36,325 nt of DNA from Alphaproteobacteria bacterium (GTDB lineage Bacteria; Pseudomonadota; Alphaproteobacteria; Reyranellales; Reyranellaceae): NCBI GenBank assembly GCA_017307275.1, contig JAFKFK010000060.1, positions 1 to 36,325 on the forward strand, written 5' to 3'. Shown here in pieces: positions 15,492-23,149 of the stretch. Position 1 is the stretch's first letter; the number at the start of each line of letters is the position of its first letter. Both the position numbers and the translations under genes were made by a program. A model generated the notes under the pieces. It saw only the letters and a program-made list of their open reading frames with translations, searched no databases and had not been told where the DNA came from.

Positions 15492-16427
15492 ATGGAAACG
15501 ATGCTGAAGGGCGCCGCGCCGCAGGCTGCCCCCGCCGATTTGATCAAGGACAGCGACCAGACCAAGTTTGCGAAGGACGTGCTCGAAACCTCGCGCACGG
15601 TCCCAGTCATCGTCGACTTCTGGGCGCCGTGGTGCGGGCCATGCAAGACGCTGCAGCCGATCATCGAGAAGGTGGTCAAGGAAGCCAAAGGCGCGGTGAA
15701 GCTGGTCAAGATCGACATCGACAAGAACCAGATGCTGGCCCAGCAGCTCCGTATCCAGTCGATCCCGGCGGTCTATGCCTTCTTCGGTGGCCGCCCGGTC
15801 GATGGCTTCATGGGCGCCGTGCCGGAAAGCCAGGTGAAGCAGTTCGTCGATCGCCTCGTGCAGGCGGCCGGTGGCACTCCGGGCGCCGACGGCAATGCCA
15901 ACGAGATTGCCGAACTGCTCGAACATGCAAAGGCCGCCGTCGCCCAGAACGACATGGAGACCGCGGCGCAGATCTACAGCGAGATCCTGGGTGTGGAGCC
16001 CACCAACGTGATCGCGCTCGCCGGTCTTGCCCGCTACCAAGTCTCACTTGGCGACCTCGAACAGGCGAAGGAACTGCTCAACCAGATTCCGGCCAAGGAA
16101 CGCACCGGCGCCGACGTCGTAGCTGTGCAGGCGGCCATCGATCTTGCGGAGAAGGCCAAGGAAGCGGGCCCCATCGGCGATCTCAAGGCCAAGGCCGCGG
16201 CCGACCCCAAGGACTTCCAGGCGCGGCTCGACCTCGCCATGGCCTATTGGGCTGCCAATCAGAAGCAGGAAGCCGTCGACGAGCTGCTTGCGATGATCAA
16301 GGCCGACCGCCAGTGGAACGAAGCGGCGGCGCGTCAGCAGCTGCTGAAGTTCTTCGAGGCGTTGGGCTTCACCGATCCGATCTCCGTCGATGGCCGCAAG
16401 CGGCTTTCGACCATCCTGTTCTCCTGA
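15492..16427 (+). CDS. cnoX: CnoX-type thioredoxin/TPR chaperedoxin
   Basis: This 311-residue protein combines a thioredoxin domain (about 15-125) with a C-terminal TPR-like helical domain (about 135-310). The active site WAPWCGPC (Cys48, Cys51) is complete, unlike E. coli CnoX/YbbN which has lost one cysteine. The protein is therefore likely redox active as well as a holdase that hands substrates to GroEL or DnaK. The TPR part shows repeats such as AAQIYSEILGVEPTNVIALAGLARYQVSLGDLEQAKELL in overlapping pieces. ATG 15492 is used because it gives a typical short leader (GAGG four bases upstream). It heads a group with the LON-domain protein and the Trm112-like protein. Confidence 0.9.
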   Translation: METMLKGAAPQAAPADLIKDSDQTKFAKDVLETSRTVPVIVDFWAPWCGPCKTLQPIIEKVVKEAKGAVKLVKIDIDKNQMLAQQLRIQSIPAVYAFFGGRPVDGFMGAVPESQVKQFVDRLVQAAGGTPGADGNANEIAELLEHAKAAVAQNDMETAAQIYSEILGVEPTNVIALAGLARYQVSLGDLEQAKELLNQIPAKERTGADVVAVQAAIDLAEKAKEAGPIGDLKAKAAADPKDFQARLDLAMAYWAANQKQEAVDELLAMIKADRQWNEAAARQQLLKFFEALGFTDPISVDGRKRLSTILFS

Positions 16428-16443
16428 GGGTCGCACGAGGTCG

Positions 16444-17157
16444 ATGAGCGACAGCGAGCCGGTACGTAACCCCTTCGATCCGACCTTCGAGCAGCTTCCC
16501 GAGACGCTGCCGATCTTCCCGCTGTCGGGCGTGCTGCTGCTGCCCGGCGGCCGCTTGCCGCTCAATATCTTCGAGCCGCGTTATCTCTCGATGATCTTCG
16601 ACTCGCTGGCCGGCCATCGCATGATCGGCATGGTGCAGCCCCTGCAACCCGGCGGCTTCGCTGGCGATGGGCTGCCGACCAACGACGGCGCACCCAAGGT
16701 GCACAAGGTGGGTTGCGCCGGACGCATCGTCAGCTTCAACGAAACCGAGGATGGCCGCCTGCTGCTGGCACTGGCCGGCGTCTGCCGTTTCGAGATCGTG
16801 CGCGAGCTCGAACCTGCGCACGGCGGTTACCGCCGGGTCTCGTCCGTCTTCTCGCCCTACCGCGCCGATCTCGACCACGCCGACGAACTGGTCGAGCTGG
16901 ATCGCGAGCGCCTGATGGCAGCCCTTGCCGCCTTTTTTCGCTCGCGCAATCTCTCGACCGATTGGGACGCCGTAAAGCAGGCCGCCGATGCCAATCTGGT
17001 GACATCGCTCTCCATGGTGCTGCCCTTCGGCCCGGCCGAGAAGCAGGCACTGCTCGAAGCCGCCGACAGCTCGGCGCGCGCCAAGCTGTTGCTCGCCTTC
17101 CTGGAAATGAACGCGTTCGGCGAGCCGTCCGACACGCCGCCGCGCCGGACCAATTGA
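16444..17157 (+). CDS. LON substrate-binding-domain protein
   Basis: This 237-residue protein consists of the N-terminal substrate-recognition domain of Lon protease without the ATPase or peptidase. It has LPIFPLSGVLLLPGGRLPLNIFEPRY (seen in pieces at about 21-46), then GRIVSFNETEDGRLLLALAG and an alpha-helical end. Such free-standing LON domains are widespread in alphaproteobacteria next to a CnoX thioredoxin, but their function is unproven. A role in protein quality control as an adaptor is a reasonable inference. It starts 16 bases after cnoX and ends just before a hairpin / extended -10 element that may start a new transcript. Confidence 0.9.
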   Translation: MSDSEPVRNPFDPTFEQLPETLPIFPLSGVLLLPGGRLPLNIFEPRYLSMIFDSLAGHRMIGMVQPLQPGGFAGDGLPTNDGAPKVHKVGCAGRIVSFNETEDGRLLLALAGVCRFEIVRELEPAHGGYRRVSSVFSPYRADLDHADELVELDRERLMAALAAFFRSRNLSTDWDAVKQAADANLVTSLSMVLPFGPAEKQALLEAADSSARAKLLLAFLEMNAFGEPSDTPPRRTN

Positions 17158-17162
17158 AAGCA

Positions 17163-17186
17163 GCATGCCCCCGGGCATGCTATAAC
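17163..17186 (+). promoter_or_regulatory. Extended -10 promoter abutting a palindrome
   Basis: An 8-bp inverted repeat GCATGCCC-CC-GGGCATGC (17163-17180) is directly followed by TATAAC (17181-17186); its last three bases supply the TG of an extended -10 (TGCTATAAC). It lies about 34 bases before the Trm112-like gene. The -35 candidate TTGAAA (17154) is spaced 21 bases, too far, so an extended -10 promoter with an overlapping operator is more likely. The hairpin could instead serve to end the upstream transcript. Confidence 0.5.
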
Positions 17187-17219
17187 GGCCATCATAGAGA
17201 CCAAGGAAAGCAGCGCACG

Positions 17220-17438
17220 ATGAGCCCTCCATCGGACGAACCTGCAGCCCCGCGCCGTGGTGGCGTGGACCCCAAGCTGTTGGAGATTCTCGTTTGTCCC
17301 GCGACCCACGGACCGCTGGAGTACGACGCGGCTGCCGGCGAATTGATCAGCCGCAAGGCAGGCCTCGCCTATCCGATTCGCGACGGCATTCCCATCATGC
17401 TGGTGAGCGAAGCTCGCCAGATTCGCGACGTGCCGTGA
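17220..17438 (+). CDS. Trm112/UPF0434-family protein
   Basis: A 72-residue small protein of the Trm112/UPF0434 (YcaR-like) family, recognised by LLEILVCPATHGPLEYD, SRKAGLAYPIRDGIPIMLVSEA. Eukaryotic Trm112 activates several methyltransferases; the bacterial form is probably a methyltransferase partner too, but this is not shown here. ATG 17220 is used; the open frame extends far upstream but only as the shadow of the LON-domain gene. It is followed after 10 bases by the DUF971 gene, so the two are likely one transcript from the promoter at 17163-17186. Confidence 0.88.
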   Translation: MSPPSDEPAAPRRGGVDPKLLEILVCPATHGPLEYDAAAGELISRKAGLAYPIRDGIPIMLVSEARQIRDVP

Positions 17439-17448
17439 GCGCCAGGCC

Positions 17449-17862
17449 ATGACAGCCGACAATTTCCCCAAGGCCGTGCCCGATAGCGGCAGCTACGAAT
17501 CGACGACCGCGCCGTGGCCGGTCGAGCTGCGAGTCTTCAAGGAGGAAGGCCGGCTCGAAATCGATTTCTCGGACGGCCATGCCTGCTCGCTGACGGCGGA
17601 GTATTTGCGTGTCGAAAGCCCGTCGGCGGAAGTGCAGGGCCATGGGCCCAGCCAGAAGAAGATCGTCTCCGGCCGTCGGCATGTGAAGATCGCGGCCGTC
17701 GAAGCGGTCGGTCACTACGCCATCCGCATCGTCTTCGACGACAAGCACGACAGCGGCATCTACAGCTGGGCGTACTTGCGCGAACTCAGCGAAACCCACG
17801 CCGAACGTTGGGCCGCCTATCAAGCCGCCCTGCTCCAACGCGGCCTCAGCCGAGACCCTTGA
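17449..17862 (+). CDS. DUF971-domain protein
   Basis: A 137-residue protein whose central part (about 22-125) matches the DUF971 / gamma-butyrobetaine-hydroxylase N-terminal-like domain: WPVELRVFKEEGRLEIDFSDG, CSLTAEYLRVESPSAEVQG, AVGHYAIRIVFDDKHDSGIYSW. In some families this domain binds a metal or iron-sulfur unit and assists other proteins; here the function is unknown. It lies 10 bases after the Trm112-like gene and 4 bases before the FAD monooxygenase, so the three probably form an operon. Confidence 0.85.
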   Translation: MTADNFPKAVPDSGSYESTTAPWPVELRVFKEEGRLEIDFSDGHACSLTAEYLRVESPSAEVQGHGPSQKKIVSGRRHVKIAAVEAVGHYAIRIVFDDKHDSGIYSWAYLRELSETHAERWAAYQAALLQRGLSRDP

Positions 17863-17866
17863 TCAG

Positions 17867-19120
17867 ATGAAGATCATCATCGCCGGCGCCGGGATCGGCG
17901 GTCTGACGGCTGCGATGTGCCTGCATCGCGCCGGTTTCGATGTCCATGTCTTCGAGGCCGTGAACGAGATGCGGCCGTTGGGCGTCGGCATCAACATCCA
18001 GGCCGGCGCCGTGCGCATTCTCTCGAGCCTCGGACTGGAACCCGCGCTCGCCGCCACGGCCATCGAGACGCGCGAACTGCGCTATGCGAACCGCCACGGC
18101 CAGACGATCTGGGCCGATCCGCGCGGGCGACATGCAGGTCTCCCGTGGCCGCAATTCTCGATCCATCGCGGCGAGCTGCAGATGATCCTGTTCCGCGCCG
18201 CACAGGAGATGCTGGGCGCGGACCGCATCAGGTTCGGCCGGCGCATCGCGGACTTCGCACAGGAACAGGCAAAGGTGACGGCGCGCTTTGCCGACCGCGA
18301 CGGCCGGATTGTCGAGGAAGCGACGGCCGACCTTCTCGTCGCTGCCGACGGCATCCATTCGGCCGTACGGTCACGCTTCCATCCGAACGAAGGGCCGCCC
18401 AAGTGGCAGGGCATCCTGATGTGGCGCGGCGTCACCGTGGGCAAACCCTATCTCGGTGGGGCGACCATGGTGCAGGCCGGCCATCACAATCAGAAGTTCG
18501 TCTGCTATCCGATCAGCCGCGCGCATGCCGAACGGGGCGAAGCGCTGATCAACTGGATCTGCGATCTGCATATGGGCGACGGCGCCCTGCCCTCGCGCGA
18601 GGACTGGAACAAGCCCGGCAAGCTAGAGGATTTCCTGCCGCGCTTCGCCGACTGGAACTTCGGCTGGCTCGATGTGCCGGAAGTGATCCGCACCGCGCAC
18701 ACGATCCTGGAATTCCCGATGGTCGATCGCGATCCGCTGCCCCGCTGGAGCCATGGTCGCGTCACGCTGCTGGGCGACGCGGCGCATCCCATGTATCCCA
18801 TCGGCTCGAATGGTGCGTCGCAGGCGATTCTCGATGGCGAGGCCATCACACAGGAACTGAGCGTCGGCGACGATCCCGAAGCGGCGCTGAAGCGCTATGA
18901 AGAACGGCGGCTGCCGCCCACGGCTCGCATCGTCGAGAGCAACCGGCGCAAAGGCATCGACGTGATGCTCGACATCGTCGAGCAACGCGCGCCGCAAGGC
19001 TTCACCAATCTCGAAAGCGTGCTGCCGTCGGACGAACTCGAAAAGATCGTCGGCGACTACAAGAAGCTCGTCGCCCAGGACCGCGAGACGCTGCTCAAGC
19101 TCGCAGGTCGTTCGGCGTGA
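17867..19120 (+). CDS. FAD-dependent monooxygenase (PHBH fold)
   Basis: This is a 417-residue group A flavoprotein hydroxylase. The FAD-binding IIAGAGIGGLTAAMCLHRAG is at residues 3-22, with an acidic residue ending the second strand (VFEAVNEM), then the DG motif (LLVAADGIHSAVRSRF, about 163-178) and the second FAD motif GRVTLLGDAAHPMYPIGSNGASQAI (in pieces, about 297-321). The family hydroxylates aromatic acids or related rings with NAD(P)H and O2; salicylate-hydroxylase-like enzymes look similar. The substrate cannot be assigned. It is 4 bases downstream of the DUF971 gene. A hairpin cluster follows at 19137-19200. Confidence 0.9.
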   Translation: MKIIIAGAGIGGLTAAMCLHRAGFDVHVFEAVNEMRPLGVGINIQAGAVRILSSLGLEPALAATAIETRELRYANRHGQTIWADPRGRHAGLPWPQFSIHRGELQMILFRAAQEMLGADRIRFGRRIADFAQEQAKVTARFADRDGRIVEEATADLLVAADGIHSAVRSRFHPNEGPPKWQGILMWRGVTVGKPYLGGATMVQAGHHNQKFVCYPISRAHAERGEALINWICDLHMGDGALPSREDWNKPGKLEDFLPRFADWNFGWLDVPEVIRTAHTILEFPMVDRDPLPRWSHGRVTLLGDAAHPMYPIGSNGASQAILDGEAITQELSVGDDPEAALKRYEERRLPPTARIVESNRRKGIDVMLDIVEQRAPQGFTNLESVLPSDELEKIVGDYKKLVAQDRETLLKLAGRSA

Positions 19121-19136
19121 CGGCCGCAAAATGAAA

Positions 19137-19200
19137 CCGGCCCCTTTCGGGACCGGCCGTGGTGGCGGTTTAAACCGGCCATCACATCGCCGGCCACCAC
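19137..19200 (+). terminator. Hairpin cluster after the FAD monooxygenase
   Basis: Two stems lie in the 162-base gap before murJ. CCGGCCCC (19137-19144) pairs with GGGACCGG (19149-19156) with one mismatch around TTTC. GTGGTGGC (19159-19166) pairs with GCCACCAC (19193-19200) and encloses the palindrome CGGTTTAAACCG (19166-19177). Termination of the upstream operon is the likely role, although there is no clear T-run. Confidence 0.45.
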
Positions 19201-19282
19201 CGAATGAGAATATGGCATTCGACGATGACAGGATTGTGGCACCTGTGACGGACGCCAACAGCCTCCTGTACGGCCTGAAACG

Positions 19283-20869
19283 ATGAGTCTTGCCCGCGCC
19301 ATCGCGACGGTCGGCAGCTTCACGCTGCTCAGCCGTCTCGTCGGTTTCGTGCGCGATATCGTGCTGTCGGCCGTGCTGGGCTCAGGCGCGGTGGCGGATG
19401 CTTTCTTCGTCGCCTTCAAGCTGCCGAATTTCTTCCGCCGCCTGTTCGCCGAAGGCGCCTTCTCGGCAGCCTTCGTGCCTCTGTTCGCGCGCGAACTGCA
19501 GGGCAAGGGACGCGAGGAAGCGTTGACCTTTGCGCGTCAGGCGCAGGCCGCGCTGCTTCTTGTCCTGATCCCCTTCACCCTGCTGCTGATTCTCGGCATG
19601 CCGTGGGTCATGTCGCTGCTGGCGCCCGGCATGCGCGACGATCCGGTTTCCTTCGCGCTGGCCGTCGAGTTCGGCCGTATCACCTTTCCTTACCTGCTGT
19701 TCATCTCGCTGGCGTCGCTCTACGGCGGCGTATTGAACAGCATTGACCGCTTTGCCCATGTCGCGGCCACGCCGGTGCTGCTGAACCTCGCGCTGATCGG
19801 CGCGGTGTTGGGGCTGACGCCGCTCCTGCCCAACTCCGGCTACGCAGCCTCCATCGGCGTGGCGATCGCAGGTCTCCTGCAATGGCTGTGGCTGCTGATC
19901 GCCTGCCACCGGGACGGCGTCAGCATGAAGCTGGTGCGGCCACGCTGGACCGAACGGGTGGCGCGGCTGGTGAAGCTCGCGACACCGGTCGCCATCGGCG
20001 GTGGCGTCCAGCAGATCAGCGTCATGCTCGATGTCGTCTGGGCGTCGCTGCTGCCCGTCGGCACGATCTCCGCGCTCTACTACGCCGACCGCATCGCGCA
20101 GCTTCCGCTCGGCGTGGTCGGCATTGCCGTCGGAACGGCGCTGCTGCCGCTGCTGGCGCGCGAACTGCGGGCCGGCAATGCCCAGGCCGCCATGGCCAAC
20201 CAGAACCGCGCCATCGAATTCGGCCTGCTGTTCAGCCTGCCGGCCGCCGTCGCTCTATGGCTGCTGGCCGATCCGATCATCCGCACCCTGTTCGAGAGGG
20301 GACGCTTCGGGCCTGAAGATACGTGGCGCACCGCCGGCGCTCTGGCGGCCTTCGCGGTCGGCCTGCCGGCCTTCGTGCTGGTGAAGGCGTTGACCCCCGG
20401 CTTCTTCGCGCGCGAGGACACGCGCACGCCGCTCTATGTCGCGGTCGCTGCCATCACCACCAATATCGCGCTGAACCTCTTCTTCTTGTTCGCCACGACG
20501 CTCGCCCATGTCGGCATCGCGCTGGCCTCCTCGCTCTCGGGATGGCTGAATGCTGCGCTGCTGGCCGGCGTTCTGTTGAAACGCCATCAGTGGGTACCTG
20601 ACAGCCGCCTGATCTCGCGCTCCGTGCGCGTCGCCGGCGCGACCGTCGGCATGGGGGCAGCACTCTGGGGGATGGCGTTCTGGCTGGCCGCACCGCTGGC
20701 GCGCCCCGACATCTCGGGTGGACTGGCACTCGCCGCCACCTGTGCCGCAGGCGTTGCCGCTTATGCCCTGCTGGGCGTCGTTCTGGGAATCGTACGGATG
20801 TCGGAGCTGCGCTCCCTGATGCGCCGGCAGCCCGGCCTCAAATCAGCCGACCCAGGCGAACCACAGTAA
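19283..20869 (+). CDS. murJ: Lipid II flippase MurJ
   Basis: MurJ moves lipid II across the inner membrane during peptidoglycan synthesis. The 528-residue, highly hydrophobic protein has about 14 membrane segments and the family signature near the start: LLSRLVGFVRDIVLSAVLG, then ADAFFVAFKLPNFFRRLFAEGAFS in successive pieces (residues about 39-62). Further on are ALYYADRIAQLPLGVVGIAVGTA and FFAREDTRTP. It ends overlapping by 32 bases the 3' end of the convergent aspartoacylase-like gene (20838-20869). In many alphaproteobacteria murJ is directly followed by trpS; here three other genes lie between. Confidence 0.96.
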   Translation: MSLARAIATVGSFTLLSRLVGFVRDIVLSAVLGSGAVADAFFVAFKLPNFFRRLFAEGAFSAAFVPLFARELQGKGREEALTFARQAQAALLLVLIPFTLLLILGMPWVMSLLAPGMRDDPVSFALAVEFGRITFPYLLFISLASLYGGVLNSIDRFAHVAATPVLLNLALIGAVLGLTPLLPNSGYAASIGVAIAGLLQWLWLLIACHRDGVSMKLVRPRWTERVARLVKLATPVAIGGGVQQISVMLDVVWASLLPVGTISALYYADRIAQLPLGVVGIAVGTALLPLLARELRAGNAQAAMANQNRAIEFGLLFSLPAAVALWLLADPIIRTLFERGRFGPEDTWRTAGALAAFAVGLPAFVLVKALTPGFFAREDTRTPLYVAVAAITTNIALNLFFLFATTLAHVGIALASSLSGWLNAALLAGVLLKRHQWVPDSRLISRSVRVAGATVGMGAALWGMAFWLAAPLARPDISGGLALAATCAAGVAAYALLGVVLGIVRMSELRSLMRRQPGLKSADPGEPQ

Positions 20870-21779
20870 CGCCGGGCCTGAGCGGCCGGCTCGACGACGG
20901 CATCACCAGCACGCAGTTGTCGTAAGGCGTCGTCACCGCCTCACCATCGTCGTGGCCCAGCACGGTGCCGGCCTTGGCGATCAGTTCCTGGCCTTCGAAG
21001 ATCCGCGCCGACTCGAAGTTGCCGCGCTGCGTCGCGACGGCATGTGTCACTTCGACGACACGCTGCTTGGCGGGCGTCGGCTGGCGCCAGCCGGCCGGCA
21101 GGTCACCGGACTCGACAACGCCCGTCTCGACCAGGAAGCGCGCCGCCACGTCCTTGGCCACGACGACCGACGAGGCGCGCCAATGCTGGCCCGTCTCGAT
21201 CAGCAGCGCATTCTTGGGGCTCTTGGGATCGCCGAACCCGCCATAGTCGCGCATGCGCATGCCGGCGGCATGCCCCGCATCGCGCACGATATCGACCGGC
21301 GTGCCGATCTTCCTGGCGAAGGCCACGCCCTTGTCGAGCGGCCCCGAGAGCATCAGCGGCACGCAATCGTCGTGCATCGAGTGGAGGTCGAGCAGCAGGT
21401 CCGCGCGCTCGACGAACGGCTTCAGCACCTGCGCCCGCCGGGTCTCGACCGTCGTCGCCGGTTGGTCGAGCCGACCCCAGACGCGGTTGAAATCCTCGTC
21501 GACCAGACGTGACTTGAACGGCGTCTTGGGATCGAACGAATGATAGGCGTCGATGTTGTTGAACGAGAAGATCAGCGTGCCCTTGCGCGGCTTCAGTCCC
21601 GCTGCGAGTAGCGCATCGACGACGATGGCGCCCGACACTTCGTTGCCGTGCGTCAGCGAAGCCACCATGACCGTCGGCCCCGGCTTGCCGCTCTCGAGAA
21701 CGTGGATGTAGGGCGCGGCGCCCTTCTCCCAACGGCGGAGTTCGGGAAAGGCGTACTCGATCGGCGGCAACTCGGACAT
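20838..21779 (-). CDS. Succinylglutamate desuccinylase/aspartoacylase-family hydrolase
   Basis: This is a 313-residue zinc-dependent M14-like amidohydrolase. The zinc site is visible as THGNE (His and Glu, about residues 44-48) and LLDLHS (second His), with RVWGR, DEDFNR and LIETGQH completing the substrate pocket. The C-terminal half (about 200-313) is the usual beta-domain. It could hydrolyse N-acyl amino acids such as N-acetyl-aspartate or succinylglutamate, but arginine-succinyltransferase genes are absent, so the substrate is open. ATG 21779 is preferred over TTG 21788. The 3' end overlaps murJ by 32 bases. It diverges from the MFS gene, and the pair may act on related compounds. Confidence 0.87.
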   Translation of the reverse strand: MSELPPIEYAFPELRRWEKGAAPYIHVLESGKPGPTVMVASLTHGNEVSGAIVVDALLAAGLKPRKGTLIFSFNNIDAYHSFDPKTPFKSRLVDEDFNRVWGRLDQPATTVETRRAQVLKPFVERADLLLDLHSMHDDCVPLMLSGPLDKGVAFARKIGTPVDIVRDAGHAAGMRMRDYGGFGDPKSPKNALLIETGQHWRASSVVVAKDVAARFLVETGVVESGDLPAGWRQPTPAKQRVVEVTHAVATQRGNFESARIFEGQELIAKAGTVLGHDDGEAVTTPYDNCVLVMPSSSRPLRPGVTVVRLGRLI

Positions 21780-21849
21780 CGGCGTCAAACCATCCCTGGG
21801 AACACGTCGTTCCTTCGCATGCTACCCTGCGGCGGACAAGGAGAAGCAG

Positions 21850-23145
21850 ATGTCGCGTACGCGGTTCCGGTGGTTCGTCGTCTTCCTGCTGTTTGCGATC
21901 ACTGTCGTGAACTACATCGACCGCGCCGCCATCGCCTATGCGATACCGATGATCCAGCGCGATCTCGGCCTGTCGCCGGCCGCCACCGGCGCCGTGCTGG
22001 GCGCCTTCGGCGTCGGCTACGCGATCACCACCCTGATCAGCGGCTTTGCCGTCGACCGCTACGGCGCGCGTGCCGTGCTCACGGCCGCGGCACTCCTGTG
22101 GAGCCTGTCCATCGGCATGACCGGTATTGCGACCAGCATCGCGGTCCTCTACGCCGCGCGCGTGCTGCTCGGGCTCTCGGAAGGCCCCAACTTCCCCGCC
22201 CTCACCGGCGCCGTCAGCCACTGGCTGTCGCCGCACGAGCGGGCGACGGCACTGGGCAACGCATTGCTCGCGGTGCCGCTGGCGCTGGCCATCGGCGGCC
22301 CTATCGTCACGCAGCTCTTAGGCTGGCTCGACTGGCGGCTCACTTTCATCCTGCTGTTCGCGCTGTCGATTGCCTGGGTCCCGCTCTGGCATTTCTTCTT
22401 TCGCGACGATCCCGCCGACTCGCGCTTCGTCGACAAGGCCGAACTTGCCCATATCCGCACAAGTGATCCCGGCGTCTCCGCCGCGCCGCATGCGCCCCTG
22501 AAATCCTGGCCGAGTGCCGCGGTGATGAAGGTCATGCTCACCAACAGGACGTTGCTGGCGAACTACTGGGCCTTCTTCGTCTTCGGCTACTTCCTGTTCT
22601 TCTTCATGACCTGGCTGCCGAGCTACCTCGAACGACAGTACGGACTGAACCTCACGGCCATCGGCCTGTTCTCCGTGCTGCCCTGGCTTTCTGCCGCTTT
22701 CCTGCTGTGGCTGTTCGGCCGCTGGTCCGACCATCTCCTGAAGACCACCGGGAGCCTGCGCATTTCCCGCTCCTACCTCATCGCCGGCAGCCAGTTCGTG
22801 GCGGCGCTGGCGGTAATCCCCGTGGCGCTCACCAACGACCTCACCGTCGCTATCGCCGGCATCACGGTGGCGGTCGCCGCGTCCATGGGCGCCAACGCCG
22901 CCTACTACGCGGTGAACGTCGACATCGTGCCGCAGCGCGCGGCAACGGCGCTCGGCATCATGGACTTCGGCTTCGCCGTCGCGGGCTTCCTGGCGCCCGC
23001 GATCACCGGCTGGGTATTGGGCCTGCGTGGCTCCTTCGCCGACGGCTTCTTCCTGATGGCAGGCCTCGCCCTGTCATCCGTGCTGGTCGTGCTGCTGTTC
23101 CATCATCCCGACCGGGACCAGCAGAACGTGGCCCGGACGTCCTGA
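21850..23145 (+). CDS. MFS transporter (anion:cation symporter-like)
   Basis: This is a 431-residue, 12-helix major facilitator. The N-terminal signature ITVVNYIDRAAIAYAIPMI is typical of the ACS family (hexuronate, glucarate, tartrate, phthalate carriers). It is followed by the motif A-like AVDRYGARAV and, in helix 4, GLSEGPNFPALTGAVSHWL. The second half starts near residue 230 (TNRTLLANYWAFFVFGYF). A carboxylate is the likely substrate. AAGGAG precedes ATG 21850. It sits between a divergent aspartoacylase-like hydrolase and a convergent binding-protein gene, in a three-gene block that separates murJ from trpS. Confidence 0.92.
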   Translation: MSRTRFRWFVVFLLFAITVVNYIDRAAIAYAIPMIQRDLGLSPAATGAVLGAFGVGYAITTLISGFAVDRYGARAVLTAAALLWSLSIGMTGIATSIAVLYAARVLLGLSEGPNFPALTGAVSHWLSPHERATALGNALLAVPLALAIGGPIVTQLLGWLDWRLTFILLFALSIAWVPLWHFFFRDDPADSRFVDKAELAHIRTSDPGVSAAPHAPLKSWPSAAVMKVMLTNRTLLANYWAFFVFGYFLFFFMTWLPSYLERQYGLNLTAIGLFSVLPWLSAAFLLWLFGRWSDHLLKTTGSLRISRSYLIAGSQFVAALAVIPVALTNDLTVAIAGITVAVAASMGANAAYYAVNVDIVPQRAATALGIMDFGFAVAGFLAPAITGWVLGLRGSFADGFFLMAGLALSSVLVVLLFHHPDRDQQNVARTS

Positions 23146-23149
23146 GCGA

